DNA of 13,213 nt, from positions 1 to 13,213 of the forward strand of contig JAGBXE010000084.1 in the NCBI GenBank assembly GCA_017629455.1, given 5' to 3'. This DNA is from Kiritimatiellia bacterium (lineage in GTDB: Bacteria; Verrucomicrobiota; Kiritimatiellia; RFP12; UBA1067). Numbering within the stretch: the stretch's first letter is position 1; each line of letters starts with the position of its first letter. This document shows, piece after piece, positions 7,033 to 13,213 of this stretch. The notes under the pieces are model-generated. The model was not told where the DNA came from. It did not search any database and saw nothing but the letters and a program-made list of their open reading frames with translations. The position numbers were made by a program, and so were the translations under genes.

Positions 7033-8241
7033 ATGAAAAACATCATACCTCTTCGAGCGTCGATAAGTACGCTCATGTTTGCATTTGCTGCAAACACCCT
7101 TAGTGCAGATGAGATCGCTTCTTTCTGCCTTATTAAAGACGCTAAAGTCGCATGCCAGATTGTTGTATCCGACGATGCAAAGCCGCCAGTAAAACGCGGT
7201 GCACGAGAGCTAAGCGAATACCTTTCAAAAATATCAAGTTCAGCTGCGCCTGAGATTTCGGCAAAGCCCAGCAAAAAGCTGCACAATATCTACGTTTGCG
7301 AAGTATCCGATCAGAAAACTGCCGCTGCTGCCGGAATAACAAAATCCGACATTACGCGTTTTGACGACTATCTCTACGACGACGGTTACGCTATTGTATC
7401 TAGCTCAAATGGGCTTTATATTGTAGGCGCGAATGACCGCGGCGCTTTAAGCGGATGCTATGACGTACTTAAACGCTATGCTGGCGTCAGATGGCTCTTC
7501 CCAGGTGCCGACGGAGAATACTGGGCCCACCGTCCAACAATCGTCGTGCCTCAAGTGCGCATTATTGAAAAACCTGAAATGCGCCTTCGCTACGCGACAA
7601 TTTACGGCGAAGATACCCTTTTATGGCAAGCGCGCAACAGAATGCAGAACTCTGCATTTCCAGGCGGACTTATGTATAACCCTAAAAGGCCCGACCTTGA
7701 TTCACGCGCCAATTTATTTAGGTCATTAGGGTGCCGCGGCAAAGGCATTGGCGGCCACGTAATGTCGGCACTGATGTTCGGCAAAAACTGGGGCACAACA
7801 AAACCCGCGCGTTTGGAATTTGCCAAGCGTTTCTTTGAAAAGCATCCCGAATGGTTTCCGCTTGTCGACGGAAAGAGGTTTATCGGTTCAGTCTCAAACG
7901 AAAGCTCCCCTAACCCCTGCCTTTCCAATCCTGCGCTTTTGGAACATATGGCATCAAATCTCATTTCAAACATTAGTGGCGAGTTCGGTGCCCAGACATA
8001 CGTTATGCTTGGCAACAACGACACCACCGTTTGGTGCGAATGCGACAACTGCCGCGCTCTCGACTGCCCTGAAACAATCGGCACTAAAGGTGAACGTTCT
8101 GATAGATACTGGTGGGTCGTAAACGAATTATCGCGCCGCGTCTGGAAGGTAATCCCCGATGCACGTATCGCAGGCTGGTGCTACCAGGATTTCTGGTATC
8201 CGCCGCGCCGCGTCAACCCGACAAACGCCTGGGCGTTATGA
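7033..8241 (+). CDS. DUF4838 exported protein, first paralog: N-terminal fragment before a frameshift
   Basis: The frame encodes 402 residues. Residues 1-25 look like a signal peptide (basic start, hydrophobic ISTLMFAFAANT, probable cut after LSA). Residues 35-170 resemble the N-terminal domain that precedes catalytic barrels in alpha-glucuronidase-like and hexosaminidase-like proteins, ending in the typical RGALSGCYDVL and GVRWLFPG. The DUF4838 region follows, with GGHVMSALMFG, EHP/KHPEWFPL, PNPCLSNP and the cysteine cluster WCECDNCRALD near 333. Up to VNP the protein aligns with the downstream paralog. The next codons (TNAWAL, then TGA) do not, while the -1 frame continues the alignment, so one base is missing near 8220. 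Restored, the product would have 846 residues. The gene starts at a leaderless-type promoter. It may be a pseudogene, a split gene or a sequence error. DUF4838 function is not established; polysaccharide breakdown or binding is an inference. Confidence 0.85.
   Translation: MKNIIPLRASISTLMFAFAANTLSADEIASFCLIKDAKVACQIVVSDDAKPPVKRGARELSEYLSKISSSAAPEISAKPSKKLHNIYVCEVSDQKTAAAAGITKSDITRFDDYLYDDGYAIVSSSNGLYIVGANDRGALSGCYDVLKRYAGVRWLFPGADGEYWAHRPTIVVPQVRIIEKPEMRLRYATIYGEDTLLWQARNRMQNSAFPGGLMYNPKRPDLDSRANLFRSLGCRGKGIGGHVMSALMFGKNWGTTKPARLEFAKRFFEKHPEWFPLVDGKRFIGSVSNESSPNPCLSNPALLEHMASNLISNISGEFGAQTYVMLGNNDTTVWCECDNCRALDCPETIGTKGERSDRYWWVVNELSRRVWKVIPDARIAGWCYQDFWYPPRRVNPTNAWAL
8218..8220 (+). other. 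One-base deletion (frameshift) in the first DUF4838 gene
   Basis: The sequence reads ...GTC AAC CCG ACA AAC..., but the paralog has R-V-K-P-D-K-K here. Adding one G (CCG GAC AAA) gives R-V-N-P-D-K-R and restores the alignment without a gap. No X-XXY-YYZ slippery heptamer is present. The surrounding run of CCG/CGC units could favour slippage. Confidence 0.75.
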
Positions 8242-9572
8242 TTTCGTACAACAACCAATGTTGGCGGCATTCGGTCACCGACCCCAAATGCATGGCCAAC
8301 AGCGAAATGGCGAAGATTTACAGAGAATGGAAAAAGCTAGAAATGCCGGTAATCTTCAACCGCGATGAAATCGCTTGCGAAGGTAGTCCTGGCTCTGACT
8401 TACTGCCTTGCGAGTCTGTCCTTCGCGACTCAATCCGCGCCTACAAATCGATAGGGTGCGCAGGCTCAAGCCTCGTTATTCATCCGCCCTTCCCTGAATA
8501 TATGGCGTGGTCGAAAAACTTCCCTCCGTTTTACGGCAAGGCGTGGTGGTGGCATTCAATGTGGCAATGCTGCTATATTGCCGCAGAACTTATGTGGAAC
8601 CCCAACGCCGACTACGATTCAATCTACGAAGAAATAAATTCGCTTTACTACGGCAAAGGCTGGGATGGCGGCCTTCGCGAATTCCGCAAGCTTCAAGAAA
8701 AAGCGTTCTTCGCAGCAGATGGATGCATCGGCTGGGGGCAAGGTGCGCCGCTTGGAAAGAGCCTTGATCTGCCGGGCTCCGAAGAAAAGCTTCAAGCATT
8801 ACTTAAAAAGGCTCTCGCGGCAGCCGCGACCGACCCTGACCCGCGCGCACTTAAGCACGTTGAGCGCTTTAGAGATATCTTTGAGATGACCTGGATCAAG
8901 GAACGCAAGAAATATCTCGAATCGTACCGTGAAGCTTCCGCAAGCCAAGCGAAAGAGCCTATCACAGTCGATGGCGTATTAGATGAGGCTGTCTGGTCGG
9001 AAACTCAGCCGATAACAGAGTTCTTTGTGCCGCCGTGGGAAACAAGAAAAACAAACATCATCGGCCGCACGGTTGCGCGTGTAGCGTATGATCGTGAGCA
9101 CCTCTATATTTCGGCAGAATGCTTCGACCCCGAAATGCACAAGCTCGTCGCAACAAAAACAGATGATCGCCGCTCGGGCTACTCGAAATTAGGCGAGCGC
9201 GTCGAAATCTTCTACAGCCACCCCGACATGAGCACAAAGGCTTACCACCTTATCATCAATATGGAAGGCTCCATCCTCGATGCATTCCGCGAAAATGTCG
9301 GCAGCTTCGACACATCGTTTATGACGAAGTCGAAATGGGCAGTCAAGAAATACCCCGACAGGTGGACGATGGAGCTTGCCGTTCCTGCAAAAGAAACCGG
9401 TATGCTTTGCTATCCTGGCGCAACATGGAAATTTAACCTCGGGCGATGCCGCGTCGTACCTTTAGGCAATAACGCCAAGGGCGAACGCGCAACCCAAGTT
9501 AGCACTTGCGCCAATGGACATATGTATTCGCCAGGTAATTTCGTAAACCTCAAACTCTTAAAGCAGAAATAA
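8238..9572 (+). CDS. DUF4838 first paralog: C-terminal fragment with CBM9-like domain
   Basis: This is the second half of the broken first paralog. Homology to the downstream copy resumes at about 8220 (DKRLGVMISYNNQCWRH). The start chosen is ATG 8238, which overlaps the premature TGA as ATGA, giving 444 residues. An earlier in-frame ATG at 8112 would add out-of-frame nonsense residues and is unlikely. The remaining DUF4838 part contains NRDEIACEGSPGSD, FYGKAWWWHSMWQ and YYGKGWDGG. A CBM9-like domain runs from about ITVDGVLDEAVW (near 8960) to the end, with VAYDREHLYISAECFD, RVEIFYSHPD and WTMELAVPAKE as its usual beta-strands. Such domains often bind polysaccharide ends or act as accessory sandwich domains. 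Alone, the fragment has no signal peptide, so it would stay in the cytoplasm unless the frame is restored. Confidence 0.75.
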   Translation: MISYNNQCWRHSVTDPKCMANSEMAKIYREWKKLEMPVIFNRDEIACEGSPGSDLLPCESVLRDSIRAYKSIGCAGSSLVIHPPFPEYMAWSKNFPPFYGKAWWWHSMWQCCYIAAELMWNPNADYDSIYEEINSLYYGKGWDGGLREFRKLQEKAFFAADGCIGWGQGAPLGKSLDLPGSEEKLQALLKKALAAAATDPDPRALKHVERFRDIFEMTWIKERKKYLESYREASASQAKEPITVDGVLDEAVWSETQPITEFFVPPWETRKTNIIGRTVARVAYDREHLYISAECFDPEMHKLVATKTDDRRSGYSKLGERVEIFYSHPDMSTKAYHLIINMEGSILDAFRENVGSFDTSFMTKSKWAVKKYPDRWTMELAVPAKETGMLCYPGATWKFNLGRCRVVPLGNNAKGERATQVSTCANGHMYSPGNFVNLKLLKQK

Positions 9573-9575
9573 AAT

Positions 9576-12335
9576 ATGAAACGGACAATTCTGGCGCTTG
9601 TGGCGGCACTTTGTGCGGCATCGTCGCACGCAGACAAAGTAACGCTCGTATCAGACGCTGTTGCGAAATGCCGCGTAATCACAGCGCCAGATGCCTCCTA
9701 TGCTGAAAAGTTTGCATCACGCGAATTACAAAAGTACCTCTCAAAGGCAACTACTTGCGGCAACCTAGACGGGCAGCTGCCAATAACGATTAGAGTGAAA
9801 AAACTTAACGGCCTTAACGAAGACGGGTACTTGATTGATGTAAAAAAAGACGGCATTGAAATTACCGGCTACAACCCGCGCGGCACTCTATACGCAACGT
9901 ATCATATCCTCAAAAAATACGCCGGAATGCGTTGGCTCGTACCTAACGATGACGGTGAATACTGCGTACTAAAAGGTAAGAGCGTTTCCATACCATGCGG
10001 GCAAACGCTCGTAAACCCGTTTGCGAAAGTGCGCGTAATAAACACGCATTATGGTTCGGCGCCTCTATGGGAAATACGAAACGGCTATGTGCCGCAAGCA
10101 ATTGCAGGCTGGTACTACGACAAAAAGAACCCTGGCGTTATTTCCGCGCGCGGCATTGCCGCTGAGGAAGTAGGCTCGGCTCCTCACGGCACCGGCGGGC
10201 ATTTGATGTCGGCATTAATGTACGGCAACGAATGGGGGACAACGCGCGAATCGCGAAATGCGTTCGCTAAAAAGTTTTTCAAAGAGCATCCAGAATGGTT
10301 CCCTCTTATAAATGGAAAGCGCCATCTCTCTAAACAATCAAACGAAAACGAACCTAACCCATGCCTTTCAAACCCTGCCCTTCTCGACAGGATGGCAGAA
10401 AACCTTCTTGAAAGAATCAAGGGTCCATACGGTGCTGTAGGCCATGTAACAATCGGCAACAACGACACCACCAAATGGTGCGAATGCGAAAAGTGCCGCG
10501 CTCTTGATGCGCCTGAAGCCGTCACTCAAGGCGAACGCGCCGACAGATATTGGTGGGTCATCAACGAACTAGCAAAGCGCGTATGGAAAGTGCGCCCCGA
10601 TGCAAAACTTGGCGGCTGGGCTTACCAGAATTTCTGGTTCCCTCCCTGCAGAGTAAAGCCAGACAAGAAGCTCTCCGTTCTTATTTCATTTAATTGCCAA
10701 TGCTGGCGCCATTCGTTGGATGACAACGACTGCTCCGTAAACCGCGCATTGAGAGAAGTTTATATGGCATGGAAGAAACTTGATATGCCGCTTATCTCAA
10801 ACCGCGATGAAATAGCCTGTATCGGCAGCCCCGGCAGCGATTACTTGCCTAGCGAATCTGTAGTTGCGAACAACATCCGCTGCTTCGGAAAATTCGGCTG
10901 CGCAGGCTCTCACTACTGCCTCTTTAGACCCCCAATGGAGCCAGAATTCTGCTCATGGGAACGGAATATGTGGCCTTTCTACGGCAAAAACCTAAGGTGG
11001 AGCGCAATGTGGCAAACCGTGTATTTAGCTGGGATAATCCAATGGAATCCCGATGCCGATTTCGAAGCGAACTGGGAAGAATGCAACGCCATTTATTACG
11101 GCAAAGGTTGGGAAGGCGGCTTTAGAGAATTTAAGAAACTGCAAACGAAGCTCTTCCTTGAAACGCCTGGATGCATTAGCCTAGGGATGTCAGAGGGGAT
11201 GTGCGGATTTTCGCTTGATTCTATCGGCTCTGAAAAGAAGCTTATCGCCCTTCTCAAGCGCGCTGAAGCTGCAGCAGCCAAAGACCCAGATCCGCGCGCA
11301 CTTATGCACGTAAAGCGAGATCGCGAGATTTTCGAAATGTCGTGGGTTGACGCAGCAAAAAAACGCCGCGACCTGTTAGGGTGTTTCGACGTTTATGAAG
11401 CTGAAGGCGATATCAAAATAGACGGGATCACAAACGAACGCGATTGGAAACTCGCTGAAAGGCGCCCCTTCTTCTGCGGCAAGCGCGCCAATCTCCAAGT
11501 AGTCTGGCGCAAAGATGAACTGCGCTTTGCCGCGGAATGGGAAAACGGCCCAATTGAAATCGCTTTTGAATATCCTGACGGAACCGACCGCACAGCAAGC
11601 TTTACAGTTATGCCCTCCGGGAAAATTGTTTCGCCCATCAATGGTATCAAGGCAAAAGTCCGCAAAGACGGTGATGTGCGCAAACTGGAAGCACTCGTTC
11701 CGCTCAAAAGCCTTATGTGGCAGTGCCGCGCGGGCGGCAACTGGAAAGTGCGCATCGATGCACCTAAATCAAACAGGGGTTTCGTGCAAATGCGTTTCTT
11801 GCCGAAACGCCAAGGAGTCTTCAAAGTCGAAAAGACGTACCCCTACTGGCGCAATGCTACATTTGACGAAGGGTTCCCTACGCAGAAAATTGCAAAGGCA
11901 CAGCAATGGGTAAATTGGAAAAACACGACTTCAAAGAGCAATGTCGTACCTAGGCCATGGGGCAGCCCCCAAGCCTATGGCGAAACAAAAGAGCACAAGC
12001 ACGACCCTGGCAACTTCTATGTAACGATACTTCCTGCAAAAGAATGCACGTTTTCCCAAGGTCTTTCATCGCCGCAAAGCGGGAAGATGATCTTGTCGTT
12101 CAAAGCGCGCGGCAAAGGCAGCGTAAGAGTATGGACAGCTTCCTACATAGTCAACGAGAAAACAAAGCTTATTAACGACTCAATACTTTCCAAGACATTT
12201 AAACTTTCCGACGAATGGAAAACTTATACACTTGAATTTGAAAAATTAGGCGTAGAATACGAAAGTAAATCAATACGATTCTTCGCCGTTGATGCGCCCG
12301 TCGACATAGACGATGCTTTTGTAAACCCTTTGTAA
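9576..12335 (+). CDS. DUF4838 exported protein, second (intact) paralog with extra C-terminal domain
   Basis: This 919-residue protein is an intact tandem paralog of the broken gene upstream. Residues 1-19 are a signal peptide (MKRTILALVAALCAASSHA). An N-terminal accessory domain (about 20-130) ends with RGTLYATYHILKKYAGMRWLVP. The DUF4838 region has GGHLMSALMYG, EHPEWFPL, PNPCLSNP, WCECEKCRALD near 300, and NRDEIACIGSPGSD near 408. A Trp/Tyr-rich segment with YYGKGWEGG and a helical part follow. A diverged CBM9-like domain starts near 607 (IKIDGITNERDW). A last domain of about 160 residues (from FDEGFPTQ to the end) looks like a jelly-roll carbohydrate-binding module and is absent from the first copy. 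The start lies three bases after the preceding stop without a clear ribosome binding site, so coupling is likely. An exported or periplasmic glycan-processing role is inferred; no catalytic residue can be named with confidence. Confidence 0.9.
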   Translation: MKRTILALVAALCAASSHADKVTLVSDAVAKCRVITAPDASYAEKFASRELQKYLSKATTCGNLDGQLPITIRVKKLNGLNEDGYLIDVKKDGIEITGYNPRGTLYATYHILKKYAGMRWLVPNDDGEYCVLKGKSVSIPCGQTLVNPFAKVRVINTHYGSAPLWEIRNGYVPQAIAGWYYDKKNPGVISARGIAAEEVGSAPHGTGGHLMSALMYGNEWGTTRESRNAFAKKFFKEHPEWFPLINGKRHLSKQSNENEPNPCLSNPALLDRMAENLLERIKGPYGAVGHVTIGNNDTTKWCECEKCRALDAPEAVTQGERADRYWWVINELAKRVWKVRPDAKLGGWAYQNFWFPPCRVKPDKKLSVLISFNCQCWRHSLDDNDCSVNRALREVYMAWKKLDMPLISNRDEIACIGSPGSDYLPSESVVANNIRCFGKFGCAGSHYCLFRPPMEPEFCSWERNMWPFYGKNLRWSAMWQTVYLAGIIQWNPDADFEANWEECNAIYYGKGWEGGFREFKKLQTKLFLETPGCISLGMSEGMCGFSLDSIGSEKKLIALLKRAEAAAAKDPDPRALMHVKRDREIFEMSWVDAAKKRRDLLGCFDVYEAEGDIKIDGITNERDWKLAERRPFFCGKRANLQVVWRKDELRFAAEWENGPIEIAFEYPDGTDRTASFTVMPSGKIVSPINGIKAKVRKDGDVRKLEALVPLKSLMWQCRAGGNWKVRIDAPKSNRGFVQMRFLPKRQGVFKVEKTYPYWRNATFDEGFPTQKIAKAQQWVNWKNTTSKSNVVPRPWGSPQAYGETKEHKHDPGNFYVTILPAKECTFSQGLSSPQSGKMILSFKARGKGSVRVWTASYIVNEKTKLINDSILSKTFKLSDEWKTYTLEFEKLGVEYESKSIRFFAVDAPVDIDDAFVNPL

Positions 12336-12344
12336 GAGCGTAAT

Positions 12345-12348
12345 GGAG
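12345..12348 (+). promoter_or_regulatory. Ribosome binding site of the beta-helix gene
   Basis: GGAG lies six bases before ATG 12355. The gap to the DUF4838 stop is only 19 bases and holds no promoter, so this gene probably belongs to the same transcript. Confidence 0.7.
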
Positions 12349-12354
12349 TAAAAA

Positions 12355-13213
12355 ATGATCAACAAGGTAATATCTGTTGTCGCCGCATTTCTCACCATTG
12401 CAGCACTAGCTAGCGAACATCCCTACGGCGGCATAACCTTTGTGGGTACGTTCGACATCGAAGGTATCGGTCTTGTAACAGACCATACCATTTGGCCCGA
12501 GACATATCCTACGCAATTCCACGCTAGAGCTGTCCTTCCTGAAGGTAAACAACTTTTCGGATATAAAACATCGCATAACAAATATACGCGCTATCCCCTT
12601 ATGGATGAGTCGCTTTGGTTTATGCCTCCGATGAAGAGCGGCGATTTAATGACGGTAGAGGCCATAGTTGCAACGGCTCAATATTATGTTGACCCAAATC
12701 CGGGCAAGGGCAGCGATGAGAATATCGGCTCTGAAAGCGCCCCATTTGCTACTCTGCAACGCGCAGTAAATGAGGGTTCAACCAATACAAAAGAATACAC
12801 AGTTATTTACGCTGCGCCCGGAAACTACACATTGGGCGGTGCTACGCCTAACAGTTCAACTAAGGCGCGTGTAGTCATTGATCGCAACGTCAGGATAAAA
12901 GGCGCGGGGCGCAACGTATCTTTTATTCACGGCAAAAAAGATACGACTTCAGGCCAAGCCGACGAATATGGATGCGGCCCAGAGGCTGAACGATGCATCC
13001 AGTTTACGTCATTTTCTGAAACTTGTGTTCAAGGCTTTACGATTTGCAACGGCTATTCAGGGCTTTCTTCTCCAACTCCAACAGACGCGCAAAAAGGTGG
13101 CATTATAGCCAAAGGAATTCAAAACCACATCGTCGACTCTATCATATCAAATTGCTATGGCTACACCTGTACGGCCGCCTACTGTGGAAGTTTTGTTAGA
13201 ACGCTTATTACCG
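12355..13213 (+). CDS. Secreted parallel beta-helix protein (DUF1565-like), 5' part
   Basis: The frame is open from ATG 12355 to the window edge (286 codons) and continues beyond it. Residues 1-20 form a signal peptide (MINKVISVVAAFLTIAALAS). Residues 21-108 are a small beta-rich domain I do not recognise. From about residue 110 the sequence reads YYVDPNPGKGSD, then SAPFATLQRAV, then YTVIYAAPGNYTLGG. This is the standard opening of DUF1565/pectate-lyase-like parallel beta-helices in polysaccharide lyases and surface proteins. Repeating coils follow (VVIDRNVRIKGAG, QGFTICNGYSG, HIVDSIISNCYG), with several cysteines. These proteins are often very long and may be lyases, adhesins or autotransported surface proteins. 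No lyase catalytic residues can be placed in this part. Position directly after two DUF4838 genes suggests a shared glycan or surface role. Confidence 0.8.
   Translation, partial: MINKVISVVAAFLTIAALASEHPYGGITFVGTFDIEGIGLVTDHTIWPETYPTQFHARAVLPEGKQLFGYKTSHNKYTRYPLMDESLWFMPPMKSGDLMTVEAIVATAQYYVDPNPGKGSDENIGSESAPFATLQRAVNEGSTNTKEYTVIYAAPGNYTLGGATPNSSTKARVVIDRNVRIKGAGRNVSFIHGKKDTTSGQADEYGCGPEAERCIQFTSFSETCVQGFTICNGYSGLSSPTPTDAQKGGIIAKGIQNHIVDSIISNCYGYTCTAAYCGSFVRTLIT

Noticed and set aside
8112..8219. ATG at 8112 as the start of the second DUF4838 fragment
   Set aside because: The first 36 residues from it are an out-of-frame reading of the upstream gene and show no homology. Similarity begins only at about 8220.
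8214..8225. Programmed -1 frameshift in the first DUF4838 gene
   Set aside because: The shift from frame 1 to frame 3 has the direction of -1 recoding, but no slippery heptamer precedes it and no strong downstream structure was seen. The paralog has no shift at this point.

Overview
The window reads as chromosome from a Gram-negative bacterium, most likely of the PVC superphylum (Verrucomicrobiota / Kiritimatiellota / Lentisphaerota). This is inferred from content, not from a marker gene. An LptF/G permease and lpxA show that the cell makes lipopolysaccharide. A fused Gld-type permease/GldG protein followed by a DUF4340 protein, tandem exported DUF4838 proteins and a parallel beta-helix surface protein are a combination I associate with that group. 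All genes lie on the + strand. I see no RNA gene, mobile element or CRISPR array.

Layout. (1) Positions 2-2545 hold an envelope-biogenesis block: the 3' half of an LptF/LptG-family permease, then lpxA (first step of lipid A synthesis), then murF (last cytoplasmic step of peptidoglycan precursor synthesis) from a TTG start with a strong ribosome binding site. (2) Positions 2553-6998 hold a tightly packed three-gene transport module. It consists of an ABC ATPase, a 685-residue fusion of an ABC-2 permease with a GldG-like extracytoplasmic domain, and a membrane-anchored DUF4340 protein. The three genes abut with no spacer (TAAATG at both junctions), so they probably form one complex. (3) Positions 7017-13213 hold a secreted carbohydrate-active block. 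It starts at an extended -10 promoter (TGGTATAAT) that lies so close to the ATG that the transcript should be leaderless. It contains two tandem paralogous DUF4838 proteins and the 5' part of a secreted beta-helix protein that runs off the window.

The first DUF4838 copy is broken by a one-base deletion near 8220, located by aligning its translation with the intact second copy. The premature TGA overlaps an ATG in the restored frame (ATGA, 8238-8241), so the second half could be made by termination-reinitiation.

How the genes may work together: blocks 1 and 2 read as one long constitutive envelope operon. Block 3 reads as a separately initiated unit for exported glycan-handling proteins. The DUF4838 fold, with a glycosidase-type N-terminal domain and CBM9-like C-terminal domains, points to a polysaccharide substrate, but no activity can be assigned from sequence alone. 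The best leads are the frameshift/ATGA architecture, the leaderless promoter, and the diverged ATPase motifs.
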